Assembly: GCF_000379105.1 (NCBI RefSeq)
Contig: NZ_KB900609.1
Coordinates: forward strand, 4,700,644 to 4,764,643
Origin: Methylobacterium sp. WSM2598
Lineage (GTDB): Bacteria > Pseudomonadota > Alphaproteobacteria > Rhizobiales > Beijerinckiaceae
Length of the DNA stretch: 64,000 bases
Reading direction: 5' to 3'
The notes below the pieces were generated by a model. It was given only the letters and a program-made list of their open reading frames with translations, ran no database searches and was not told where the DNA came from. The position numbers and the translations under genes are program-made. This document shows, in pieces, positions 17,187-25,728 of the stretch; the first letter of the stretch is position 1, and each line of letters starts with the position of its first letter.

Positions 17187-18308
17187 TCAGGCGCAGATGC
17201 GGTTCGCGACGGCCTGCGCCTGAGGGATCCAGCCGTCGAGGTCGACCGCGGCGGCGTCGGCCCGCAGAGCCGCCAAGCGCTCGGGCTCGGAGACGAGGCC
17301 GCGAAGGGCCGCACGCACGGCCGCGGCCCCGCCCGCGAGCGGGATCTCCGCCACGCCGGGCAGCGCCCGGACGCTGTCCATGGCCGGGATGTCCGACACC
17401 AGGCAGGGGACGCCGAGGCTCAGGAATTCGAGCACGGAGCCCGGGATGCCCTCGGCCCGCGAGAACAGGTAGCCCAGGGCGCAATCCGACATGATCGCGA
17501 CGATCCTGTCGATCTCCCCAGCCTTGTCGATGTAGCCGTGTGCCGTCAGGAAGGGCCGCGCCGGAAGGGTCGCCGCGTCCGGCCCGATCGCGTGGACATG
17601 CACCCGTTCGGACAGGAGCGGGTCGCCGTCGATCGCCTCGATCAGGTCGAACAGCCCCTTGCGCTCGGCATCCGCGCCCACGAACCCGACCCGCAGGGGG
17701 CTGCCCGGGATTGGCGCGCGGGACGGCCGGCGCTCCTCGGCGAGCCTGCGCGGCATGTTCAGGCCCCGGCCGATCACGTGGATCTTCCCGGCATCGACCC
17801 GGTAGCGCTCGACGAGCTGATCGGCCACCCAGTCGTTGAACACGAAGATCGAGTCGCACTCCTGGTAGGACCGGGTCTCCTGCCCGATGATACGGCTCTT
17901 CACCCGATCGGGGGCATCCTTGAACTGGCTGTACTCGAAGTATTGCGTCAGCGTCATGTCGATGAGCAGTGAGACGTGACTGAACGCGCGCAGATACTTG
18001 TCCCTGCGGGGCGTGATTGGCGGGAAGGAGACCAGCACGTCGCCCTGGTTCGGCCGGTCGTTGGCGGCCAGGAAGTTGGCCTCTTGAAACTCCCGCGCCA
18101 TGAAAAAGTACTTGCGCGGATCGACCCCCATCCGCGCGCCGAAGACCAGGGTGGGCAGGTAGAGGTCGCGGTAGCTGCGGATCGGCAGCGCGACGACGCG
18201 TTCCGCACCCAGCACGGCCCTGAGGCTCTCGCCGAAGTAGTAGGACGAGCCCGAGAAGTTCTTGGGGTCATCCGCCCCGGTGATGAACACGCGACGCGTG
18301 GGCGACAT
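17187..18308 (-). CDS. Glycosyltransferase, GT4-like (EPS locus)
   Basis: 373-residue cytoplasmic glycosyltransferase of GT-B fold. The N-terminal half is divergent (FITGADDPKNFSGSSYYFGE). The C-terminal half shows the nucleotide-sugar site: PLRVGFVGADAERKGLFDLI and the EGIPGSVLEFLSLGVPCLVSD segment with the glutamate typical of GT4. ATG has a GAGGA upstream. Last gene of the leftward EPS run, so it may add a terminal or side-chain sugar. Donor and acceptor unknown. Confidence 0.8.
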   Translation of the reverse strand: MSPTRRVFITGADDPKNFSGSSYYFGESLRAVLGAERVVALPIRSYRDLYLPTLVFGARMGVDPRKYFFMAREFQEANFLAANDRPNQGDVLVSFPPITPRRDKYLRAFSHVSLLIDMTLTQYFEYSQFKDAPDRVKSRIIGQETRSYQECDSIFVFNDWVADQLVERYRVDAGKIHVIGRGLNMPRRLAEERRPSRAPIPGSPLRVGFVGADAERKGLFDLIEAIDGDPLLSERVHVHAIGPDAATLPARPFLTAHGYIDKAGEIDRIVAIMSDCALGYLFSRAEGIPGSVLEFLSLGVPCLVSDIPAMDSVRALPGVAEIPLAGGAAAVRAALRGLVSEPERLAALRADAAAVDLDGWIPQAQAVANRICA

Positions 18309-18406
18309 TCGCTGATCCTCGTGCTGCGAACGAGAGCGGTGCGGCTCCCGGTGGCGCTCCCGGCCGGAGGCCGGGCCGGGAGGACCACCGATCACGGCGG
18401 TCCGGC

Positions 18407-19180
18407 TCACGACAGGCCGTAGCGGCTGCGGCTGCGCTGCACCGGCCCGCCCGCCCCGAAGCTCGACCGGATGCGCCGGCCGAGCGCGAGCTTCAGATCC
18501 TCGATGACGTGGCTGACCCGCGGCACGCCCAGCATGCCCCGCTCGAGTTCGGCGGGATGCACGACGTCGAGGGGAAGGCCGCCGCCCCGCAGATGGGCGC
18601 GGGCCGTCTCGGCCCCGGCGTGCCGCGCGTAGACGAGCATGTTCTGCCGGTACCAGGCCTCGACGCGGCCGTCGTTCCAGAGGGCCGGGCGGAACAGGTC
18701 GAACGCCTCGTATCCCTCCCGCGCGAAGAGGTCGGCCCACCAGCTCTGCCACTGGCAGTTGATGTGGCCGATGCCGCCCTGGTATGGGATCGCCGCGGAG
18801 AATAGGACCACGTCGGCCGCGTTCGAGAGCGAACGCACCAGGACCGGAGCCTTGTCGGTGGGCAGATGCTCCCCGACCTCGAGGCTCATGGCGAGGTCGA
18901 ACCGGCGATCGAAGGTGATCTCGGTGGTGAGGTCCCGGGGAGTGAAGTGCTCCTGGGCGATCTCGAGGTCGTCGCGCGACACGTAATCCCCGTCGATGCC
19001 GGCCACGTCGGCGACGCCGGCCTGCGAGAACGCCTTCAGCCAGGTCCCGACCCCGCATCCGAGGTCGAGGACCGAGCGCGGCGCGAATATCGCGCAGACC
19101 ATCGGGGCGACGATCAGGGCGGAATTCAAGGAGCCCGAACGTTGCTCGCCGTAGAAAGAGCGGTCGTAGAGATCTTGCAT
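18407..19180 (-). CDS. Class I SAM-dependent methyltransferase (EPS locus)
   Basis: 257 residues with a Rossmann SAM site: motif I SVLDLGCGVGTWLKAF, motif II-like VAGIDGDYV and a later DLAMSLEVGEHL. A very good SD (GGAGGAGAAGG) precedes ATG. Its place between a flippase and a glycosyltransferase suggests methylation of a sugar in the polymer, for example capping or O-methylation, but no substrate motif proves it. Confidence 0.82.
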   Translation of the reverse strand: MQDLYDRSFYGEQRSGSLNSALIVAPMVCAIFAPRSVLDLGCGVGTWLKAFSQAGVADVAGIDGDYVSRDDLEIAQEHFTPRDLTTEITFDRRFDLAMSLEVGEHLPTDKAPVLVRSLSNAADVVLFSAAIPYQGGIGHINCQWQSWWADLFAREGYEAFDLFRPALWNDGRVEAWYRQNMLVYARHAGAETARAHLRGGGLPLDVVHPAELERGMLGVPRVSHVIEDLKLALGRRIRSSFGAGGPVQRSRSRYGLS

Positions 19181-19257
19181 GCCTTCTCCTCCATGCCGGG
19201 GCACGATGGCAATGTGCGCCGGCCCTCGCGTCAATCCTCCCCCGCGCCCCCGCCCGA

Positions 19258-20778
19258 TCAGGCGTAGAAGCTGACCGCCTTCGACAGCACGCGGCCGAAG
19301 GGCCGCGGCAGGATTCCAATCTCCGCCCGCAGCATCGCGAGATCGGCCTTGGTGATGCAGCCGAAGAGCTTGAGGGCGAAGCCGTACGAGACGATGCCGG
19401 CCACGATGGCGAGCCCGACGGAGGCCGGGCCCGGGACGGCGCGGATGACGGCGTGCGCCACGGCCGCGCAGAGCAGCGAGGACGCCACGATGCGCGCCAG
19501 ATCCGCCATCGGGGCCGGAGCCTTCAGCACCCGATGGGCGTAGAGGAGCAGCAGGGCGGCGCCGCAGAGCTGGACGGCGGCGCGCGTCAGCGCCGCGCCG
19601 ATCACCCCATAGACCGGCACGACGAGGAGCCCCGACAGGACGATGCTGAGGGCACCGGCGGCCCCGACGCCGAGGTTGAAGCCGTTGCGCTCGCTGGCAT
19701 TCATGTAGATCTGCGCCACCGAGGTCACGGCCCCGATGGCGGAGGCGCCCACCAGGATCGCGGCCGGGAGGGCCGCGTCGGCGAATTGAGAGCCGTAGAC
19801 CAGGGGGATGAAGGCGGGGGCGATGGCGGCGGTGCCGAAACAGGCCGGGACCACCATCATGGCGAGGAAGCGCATGCCGCTGCGGTAGAGGGCGGCGGCC
19901 CGCTCGTGCTCCCCCATGGCGATCTGCTGCGAGAGATGCGGCAGCAGCGTGCCGGTCAGCAGGAGCGGCGCCTGGACGGCGAGGTTGGAGAGGGTCACGC
20001 AGATCGAGAACAGCGCGACCTCGCTGCTGCCCCAGCTGCGCTCGAGGAAGAAGATCTCGGTCCGCGTCGAGACCACCGAGGCGAGGAGATAGCTGGTCCA
20101 GGTCGAACCGCAATAGCGGGCGATCCTGGCGCGCAGGGCCGGGGCGACCGGGGCGCCCCGGCGCAGGCCGGAGGCGAGGAAGACCGCCGGGCACAGACCG
20201 ATCAGGACGCTCCCGGCGAGGGCGCCGGCCACGCCGAAGAGCCATGAACCGATGCCCGCGGCGGCGACCTGGATGACGGCGGTGGCGAGCATGATGCGCG
20301 CCATCCGGCCGAATTCCTGGCGCCCGCGCAGGAGCCCGACCACGAAGTTGCCGGCGCCCTGGCCCACGAAGGCGGCGGCGACGAGCAGCCAGAAGAGCGG
20401 GTTGGCGAGGTAGCCGACGGTCCCGATCGGTCCGACGTGCAGGTGGTCCTTCCAGAGCGGCGCCGAGGCGCTGAGCAGGACCGCCACCCCGGCGGCCATC
20501 AGCAGGGCGTAGCGGCCGAAGAGATAGCGCGCCAGTCCGTCCGCTGCCGCGCCGTTCTCCTGCCGCCGCAGGTCCGGCAGGTAGCGGGCGAGGGCGCCGG
20601 GGATGCCCAGATCCGCGACCAGGACCGAGAGGCCGACCAGCCACATGCCGTACGTGAAGACGCCGAGGCCCTCGCGCCCGAGGACGCGCGCCACGATGAT
20701 CGTGCTCAGCGTCCCGCCGATCACGATCGAGCCGGTCGCGACCGCGTTGGTCACGGATTGTCGTGCGAGACTCGCCAT
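19258..20778 (-). CDS. Wzx-like polysaccharide flippase
   Basis: 506-residue polytopic inner-membrane protein of the MATE/oligosaccharyl-lipid flippase superfamily, with about 12-14 hydrophobic segments and the family-type N-terminus SVTNAVATGSIVIGGTLSTI followed by ARVLGREGLGVFTY. It would move undecaprenyl-linked repeat units to the periplasmic face for the Wzy-like polymerase across the locus. Six bases separate it from the GH5 stop on its 5' side, so it is in the same transcript. Confidence 0.88.
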   Translation of the reverse strand: MASLARQSVTNAVATGSIVIGGTLSTIIVARVLGREGLGVFTYGMWLVGLSVLVADLGIPGALARYLPDLRRQENGAAADGLARYLFGRYALLMAAGVAVLLSASAPLWKDHLHVGPIGTVGYLANPLFWLLVAAAFVGQGAGNFVVGLLRGRQEFGRMARIMLATAVIQVAAAGIGSWLFGVAGALAGSVLIGLCPAVFLASGLRRGAPVAPALRARIARYCGSTWTSYLLASVVSTRTEIFFLERSWGSSEVALFSICVTLSNLAVQAPLLLTGTLLPHLSQQIAMGEHERAAALYRSGMRFLAMMVVPACFGTAAIAPAFIPLVYGSQFADAALPAAILVGASAIGAVTSVAQIYMNASERNGFNLGVGAAGALSIVLSGLLVVPVYGVIGAALTRAAVQLCGAALLLLYAHRVLKAPAPMADLARIVASSLLCAAVAHAVIRAVPGPASVGLAIVAGIVSYGFALKLFGCITKADLAMLRAEIGILPRPFGRVLSKAVSFYA

Positions 20779-20784
20779 GGTCCC

Positions 20785-21807
20785 CTACATGTAGGCCCTG
20801 AGCAGGGCCATCTGCGGCTTGTCGCCCTCTTTGCCGGGCTCGATGCTGAACGCGTAATCGCCCCACCACGGTCCGCCGGCCCAGTAGGCGTAGGCCTGCC
20901 AGACATCCGTGTGGGCGGCCACGAAGGAGAGGAGCGCCCGCGCCTCGGCCTCGCCCGCGGGCAGGGCGAAGCCGAACTCGCCCAGGAAGGCCTTGGCGCC
21001 GCGCCGCCGGGCCCAGTCCGTGAAGGCAGCGAGCCGGGTCGCGCCGGCGCCCGGGGCGTAATCCTGCGGGTTCGAGCCCGAATTGTCCCGGTCGAGGTAC
21101 TGGTGGACCTCGAAGAGGAAGTGCGGGTCCTGGAAATCCTCGAAGGCCGCGGCGTTGCCGTCCGACACCCAGGAATGGGCGCCGCTCCAGCCGGCGCCGG
21201 GGACCATCAGGAGCTGCCGCGAGCCGCCGTCGCGGATGGCCTTGACGAGGGCGTCGACGACCGGGCGCCAGGCGGGCGGCGCGAAGGCCACCGGCTCGTT
21301 CATGAGGCCGTAGGCCACCGACGGCTCGTCCCGGAACCGCGCGGCGAGCCGCGACCAGAGATTGGTGAGGTCCCGCGCCTCGATCGGCTTTCCGTCGCGC
21401 TTGCCGAAATTGTGCGCGTCGAGGACCACCAGGAGCCCGGCGGCCTTGGCCGCGCGCACGCAGCGCGCGAGTTCGTCCGCGTCCCGGACCGAGAGGGCGC
21501 CGAGGGGCTCCGGCTGCACCCGCTCGATCTTGAACGGGATCCGCACGAGCTTCATGCCGCGCCCGGCGTAGTAGGCGAAACTCTCGTTCGGCGGGTAGAT
21601 GTAGCCCTGGCCGAGGGGGCGGCCGATGTCGCCGAACTCCCCGCCCGACAGGTTGACGCCGGGGTAGCGGACCGCCCCGCCGGCCCGCGCCGGGCCCGCC
21701 CCCATCCCGGCCGCCGCGGCGACGCCGCCGGCGAGGGCGGCCAGGAAGGCGCCGCGGGTGATCGCGGCGGGAAGCGGTCGCGCCCGCCTCGTCGCCTCAG
21801 AGGGCAT
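20785..21807 (-). CDS. GH5 family glycanase in EPS locus
   Basis: 340 residues. An N-terminal export signal ends near AGPARAGG; the hydrophobic core follows an Arg but is not a classic Tat motif. The mature enzyme shows the GH5 pattern: acid/base Glu in YGLMNEP and nucleophile Glu in AFLGEFGF, with HSWVSDGN and the aromatic WWGDYAFS between subsites. Such cellulase-like enzymes in EPS loci trim or release polymer. It overlaps the sugar transferase gene by 11 bases. A paralogue with binding modules lies near 35.5 kb and shares the WWGDY..SIEP ending. Confidence 0.88.
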   Translation of the reverse strand: MPSEATRRARPLPAAITRGAFLAALAGGVAAAAGMGAGPARAGGAVRYPGVNLSGGEFGDIGRPLGQGYIYPPNESFAYYAGRGMKLVRIPFKIERVQPEPLGALSVRDADELARCVRAAKAAGLLVVLDAHNFGKRDGKPIEARDLTNLWSRLAARFRDEPSVAYGLMNEPVAFAPPAWRPVVDALVKAIRDGGSRQLLMVPGAGWSGAHSWVSDGNAAAFEDFQDPHFLFEVHQYLDRDNSGSNPQDYAPGAGATRLAAFTDWARRRGAKAFLGEFGFALPAGEAEARALLSFVAAHTDVWQAYAYWAGGPWWGDYAFSIEPGKEGDKPQMALLRAYM

Positions 21808-22510
21808 TGGGATCCCTCACGAGCGCGATCGGCGTGCGCAGCATGATCGCGAAGTCGAGGAGCAGGGACCAGCGCCGGATATAGGCCCGGTCGTGGGCGA
21901 TGCGCCGGGCGATCTTGTCGTGGGTGTCGGTCGGGCCGCGGTAGCCGCTGATCTGGGCCAGGCCGGTGAGGCCCGGGCGCACCAGGAAACGGTCCTCGTA
22001 GTGCGAGACGACCGGCGCGTAGGCGTCGTCCATGGCGACGGCGTGCGGCCGCGGCCCGACGAGCGACATGTCGCCGACGAGCACGTTGATGAGCTGGGGC
22101 GCCTCGTCGAGGCTGGAGCGCCGCAGGAAGCGCCCGATCCGCGTCACCCGAGCGTCGTTCGCGGCGGCCTGCCGGAAGGCCCCGCTCGCTTCGAGCACCG
22201 TCATGGTGCGGAACTTGAAGATCAGGAACGGCCGCCGCTGCACGCCGTAGCGGCGCTGGCGGAAGAAGACCGGGCCGGGCGTCTCCGCCTTGATCAGGAT
22301 GGCCACGGCGACGAAGACCGGCAGGAGGAACACCAGCGCGGCGAGCGCGACGGCGATGTCGGTCGCGCGCTTGGCCAGCGCCACGTTGATGAGGCCGGCG
22401 CGCCGGCAGAGGGGCCGGGCCGGGTCGATCGCGCGCCGTGGGAGCCCCGCGGCACCGTCCTCGAGGCGCTGCTCCCGATATTGGAACTCGACTGCAATCC
22501 CCCTTGGCAT
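21797..22510 (-). CDS. Undecaprenyl-phosphate sugar phosphotransferase (priming enzyme)
   Basis: 237-residue bacterial sugar transferase (PF02397 type) that puts the first sugar-1-phosphate onto undecaprenyl phosphate. A single membrane segment (IAVALAALVFLLPVFVAVAI) precedes the catalytic module: GPVFFRQRRYG, FKFRTM, SSLDEAPQLINVLVGDMSLV and GPRPHA. It is the short PglC-like form without the four-helix WbaP/WcaJ N-terminus. ATG at 22510 has AGGAGA upstream. It should start the repeat unit. Confidence 0.92.
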   Translation of the reverse strand: MPRGIAVEFQYREQRLEDGAAGLPRRAIDPARPLCRRAGLINVALAKRATDIAVALAALVFLLPVFVAVAILIKAETPGPVFFRQRRYGVQRRPFLIFKFRTMTVLEASGAFRQAAANDARVTRIGRFLRRSSLDEAPQLINVLVGDMSLVGPRPHAVAMDDAYAPVVSHYEDRFLVRPGLTGLAQISGYRGPTDTHDKIARRIAHDRAYIRRWSLLLDFAIMLRTPIALVRDPNAL

Positions 22511-22547
22511 TGATCGTCTCTCCTCGTGGCGCGGCGGACGGCGCGTC

Positions 22548-22567
22548 CAGGCGCCTTGGGGCGCCTG
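22548..22567 (-). promoter_or_regulatory. Short hairpin in leader of the sugar transferase gene
   Basis: CAGGCGCC and GGCGCCTG form a perfect 8-bp stem with a TTGG loop, 38 bp before the start codon, in a 226-bp gap between EPS genes. It could end upstream transcription or attenuate it. Function is inferred only. Confidence 0.35.
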
Positions 22568-22736
22568 CGGCGCGGTGCTGCGCACCGGCTTCTGGGTTGA
22601 TGCGGGAGGTGTGGCGTTCCGGAGCGGCATCGGTCTCGCCGGGCGATCGGTCAGCGGCCGTGGACTTCGGGGCGGAGCGGCGCGGCCGGGCGGGCGGACC
22701 GCTCCGGCGGCGCGAGCGCGCCTCGCGTGGCGGGGC

Positions 22737-24467
22737 TCATCGATGGCGTTCCACCTCGATGGCGCGTGAGGGGGGCAGGGTGCGGTCCGACCGGGCGAAG
22801 TCGGCGGCGGCGATCCAGAGGAAGCGCCAGGAGGCGACGAAGTAGCGGTGGAACAGCCGACGCGGCTCCTGGGCCACGCGCCACGCCCATTCGAGGCCGG
22901 TCCGCTGGAGGACGACCGGGGCGCGCCGCTTGGTCCCGCTGTAGAAGTCGAGGCCGGCGCCGACGTTGAGCACGTAGCAGTCGCCGAGGGCGCCGCGGTA
23001 GCGGTGGCTCCAGATCTCGCATTTCGGCGAGCCGAGGCCGAGGAACAGGTGGGTGGCGCGGTGGGCCCGGATCGCCCCCGCGAGGGCGTCCGAATAGGCC
23101 GCGTCGGTCTCGAAACCGAAGGGCGGCACCCGGAAGGCGAGCTGCTCGCGCGAGAAGCCGCGGGCGAGGAGCAGGGCCTCGATCCGCGCGGCGGTCTCCT
23201 CCGAGGAGGCCACGAAGAAGCAGCGGTGCCGGGCCGGGGAGAGCATCGTCATCAGCCGCGCGAACAGGTCCGCGCCGGTGAGCCGGCCGGGCAGCTTCGC
23301 CCCGCGCAGCCTCGCGTAGAGGTAGACCGGCATCCCGTCGGCGGTGACGATCCAGGCGCGGCGATAGGCTTCCCGGAAGACGGTGTTGCGCGAGAGCTGG
23401 ACGATGTGGTCGAGGTTGGCGGTGGCGACGATCCGCGGGCCCGCGCCGGCCGGAACCAGCGGGCCGGCCAGCTGCCGGGCGAGTTGCCCGTCGTCGAGCG
23501 GCGCGAAGGAGAGGCCGAAGGGCCTGGGCTGCGCGCCCGGCTCCCGCGCGGCGGCCCCGCGCGGCGGGGCCGCCGCGCGGGCGCGGGCCGGGGCGGCGTA
23601 GCCCCGCAGGGTGCCGAGCGCCCAGGCGAAGCGGTGGCGCGCGTCGTCCCGGCGGCCGCCGAGGAGGAGGAGCGCCCCGCGCCCGAAGGCCCGCAGCACG
23701 CGGTTGCCGACGTAGCCGGGTCCGAAACCGTGCAGGCGCAGCACCCGCCCGAAGCCCGGCGCGTAGCGGGCGGCCCGCGCGGCCGCGGCGGCCGGATTCG
23801 CCTCGGGCTGGTCGTGGCGGACGACCAGGCCGGGCTCGAAGCGGCAGGACGCGCCGAGAGCGAGGGCGCGCAGGATGAAGTCCGTCTCCTCGCCGGACTG
23901 GAACGGCGTCGCGGCGCCCACTCCCAGCGTCTCGTCGAATCCGCCGACGCGCTTGGCGAGGCCCCGACGCACGAACAGGCCGTTGGAATTGCCCGCCAGG
24001 AAGACGGTGTCGCGCGCGATCTCGGCCGGGACCGGCAGATGCGCGCTGACGGATTCGGCGCCCCCGGCATCGACCGTGCGCCCGCAGATCAGGTCCGGGC
24101 TTCCCGGGACGGAGAACAGGTCGGCGACCCGCGCGACGACCTCGGGGTCGTACCAGCAATCGTCGTCCGGAAAGCCCACCACGCTGCCGCGGGCGCAGGC
24201 CAGGCCGAGGTTGCGGGCCCGCGACAGGCCCCGCGCATCGGCGAGGTCGACGAGGTGCACGAGGGGCAGGTCGCGGAAGCGGGTGAGCAGGGCGCTGAGC
24301 GTGCCGGCCGGGTTCTGGTCGACGAGGAGGATCTCGAGGGGCCGGCGCGTCTGGCGGCGCAGGGAGGCGAGCAGCCTCTCCAGGGGTTCCAGCCGGCCCA
24401 CCGTGCAGACGACGAGCGACACGGTCAGGTCCGTCTCGTCGCCCTTCTGGGCAATCGGATCAGTCAA
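22737..24467 (-). CDS. Fused GT2 glycosyltransferase - WecG/TagA (GT26) glycosyltransferase
   Basis: One frame of 576 residues holds two enzymes. Residues 14-250 are a GT-A family 2 transferase (SLVVCTVGRLEPLERLLASL, DDD metal site at 101-103, GGFDETLGVGA, EETDF). Residues 315-560 are a complete WecG/TagA/CpsF domain (TADGMP 376-381, RLTGADL, GLGSPKCEIW 477-486, VGAGLDFYSGTKRRAP 502-517, EWAWRVAQEPRR). An Ala/Arg-rich linker joins them. TTG at 24467 is chosen because GAGGAAC lies just upstream and an earlier ATG would overlap the previous gene by nearly 200 bases. It may add two consecutive sugars to the lipid-linked unit. Confidence 0.85.
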   Translation of the reverse strand: MTDPIAQKGDETDLTVSLVVCTVGRLEPLERLLASLRRQTRRPLEILLVDQNPAGTLSALLTRFRDLPLVHLVDLADARGLSRARNLGLACARGSVVGFPDDDCWYDPEVVARVADLFSVPGSPDLICGRTVDAGGAESVSAHLPVPAEIARDTVFLAGNSNGLFVRRGLAKRVGGFDETLGVGAATPFQSGEETDFILRALALGASCRFEPGLVVRHDQPEANPAAAAARAARYAPGFGRVLRLHGFGPGYVGNRVLRAFGRGALLLLGGRRDDARHRFAWALGTLRGYAAPARARAAAPPRGAAAREPGAQPRPFGLSFAPLDDGQLARQLAGPLVPAGAGPRIVATANLDHIVQLSRNTVFREAYRRAWIVTADGMPVYLYARLRGAKLPGRLTGADLFARLMTMLSPARHRCFFVASSEETAARIEALLLARGFSREQLAFRVPPFGFETDAAYSDALAGAIRAHRATHLFLGLGSPKCEIWSHRYRGALGDCYVLNVGAGLDFYSGTKRRAPVVLQRTGLEWAWRVAQEPRRLFHRYFVASWRFLWIAAADFARSDRTLPPSRAIEVERHR

Positions 24468-24513
24468 GGCTCGTTCCTCTCGGGGCAGCAGGGTCGGGGC
24501 GCGGGCGTCCCGA

Positions 24514-25728
24514 TCAGGCGGCTTGCGCGGGGCGGGCGAGGGAGGCGAGCGCCTCCTCGTAGCCGTGGCGGCGCAGGTAGGTGACGAAGGCGCTCCGCAG
24601 GGCCCGGGCCTTGGCCCGCGCCGCCTCGGGCTCGCCCCGCACCTGTCGCAGCTGGTGGGCCGCGTGGGCGATGTCCGGCTCGGCCCAGCGCGCCGCGCCG
24701 ACCCCCGCATAGGCGGGATGCGGGTCGCTGAACGGCACCAGGGCGTAGTCGACCGGGTAGGACAGGGCCGGGTCGCAGAAATCGGTGTTGCCCGACCAGT
24801 GGGTGGCCACGACCGGCACGCGGGCGAGGATCGCCTCCGCGAGGGTCAGGCCGAAGCCCTCCGAGCGGTGGAGCGACAGGTAGGCGTCCGCCGAGGCCAG
24901 GAAGGCCTGCAGGCGCGGGCGCTCCCAGACCTCGTCGATCAGGCGGACGTTCGGCGCCCCCGCCATCTCGGCCAGGATCTGGGCGCGCTCGCGGGGGTAG
25001 CGGGCCCCGTCGCTGACCTTCAGCACCAGCTCGGCCCCCGGATCCTCGCCGAAGGCGGCCCGGAAGGCGCGCACCAGCGCGGTCGGGTTCTTGCGCGCGT
25101 AGGACGAGCCGAAATTGAAGATGCTCGCCACCCGGAAGCGGTCCCCCGGCGGCGGCGCGGCGGCCTCCCGCACCGGGACGGCGGCGTCGACCGGATGCGG
25201 CACCACGATCACCGGCTTGTCGGTGTGGGCCCGCAGGGCGGCCTGGCAGAAGCGGCTCGGCACCAGGATGGCGTCGACGAACCGGATCGCCGCGATCCAC
25301 TCGGCCGGCAGGGTCTCCAGCTCCCAGGCCCAGTAGGCGATGCTGTAGGTGCCGGCGTGCCGGCGCAGGCCCGTCCGCACCACGCTCGGGAGGAGCATGG
25401 GCGGGTTGAGATGGTAGATGGCGAGGTCCGCTTGCGGGTCGGACTCGCCCGCCGGGTAGGCGATGCCGTCGTTGCTGTCGAACAGGCCCGCGACGTCGGC
25501 CGTCGAGAGCCGGTAGCCGGCCCCGGCCAGGCTGCCGAGGCAGAGCCGCGCCGATTCCCCGAGCCCGGAGGACGAGGACAGCAGGCCCACGACCCGCACC
25601 CGCGCGGCGGCCTCCGGAAAGGCGTGGCGAGCGACCGGCATCAGCCGCGGCAGCAGGTGGCGCCGGACCGCGCGGGCCACCGGCCGCACGGCCCGCCGCG
25701 CCGTGCGCAGGACGGGATGGGCGCTCAT
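24514..25728 (-). CDS. Glycosyltransferase, GT4/GT1 type (EPS locus)
   Basis: 404 residues. After a basic N-terminal helix the protein shows a GT-B fold: SSSSGLGESARL near residue 50, then RVASIFNFGSSYARKNPTAL and the donor-site HRSEGFGLTLAEAILARVPVVATHWSGN in two adjacent motifs (EGFGL with the catalytic-type Glu). Its start codon overlaps the upstream gene's stop (ATGA), so it is translationally coupled to the chain-length protein. Sugar specificity unknown. Confidence 0.85.
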   Translation of the reverse strand: MSAHPVLRTARRAVRPVARAVRRHLLPRLMPVARHAFPEAAARVRVVGLLSSSSGLGESARLCLGSLAGAGYRLSTADVAGLFDSNDGIAYPAGESDPQADLAIYHLNPPMLLPSVVRTGLRRHAGTYSIAYWAWELETLPAEWIAAIRFVDAILVPSRFCQAALRAHTDKPVIVVPHPVDAAVPVREAAAPPPGDRFRVASIFNFGSSYARKNPTALVRAFRAAFGEDPGAELVLKVSDGARYPRERAQILAEMAGAPNVRLIDEVWERPRLQAFLASADAYLSLHRSEGFGLTLAEAILARVPVVATHWSGNTDFCDPALSYPVDYALVPFSDPHPAYAGVGAARWAEPDIAHAAHQLRQVRGEPEAARAKARALRSAFVTYLRRHGYEEALASLARPAQAA

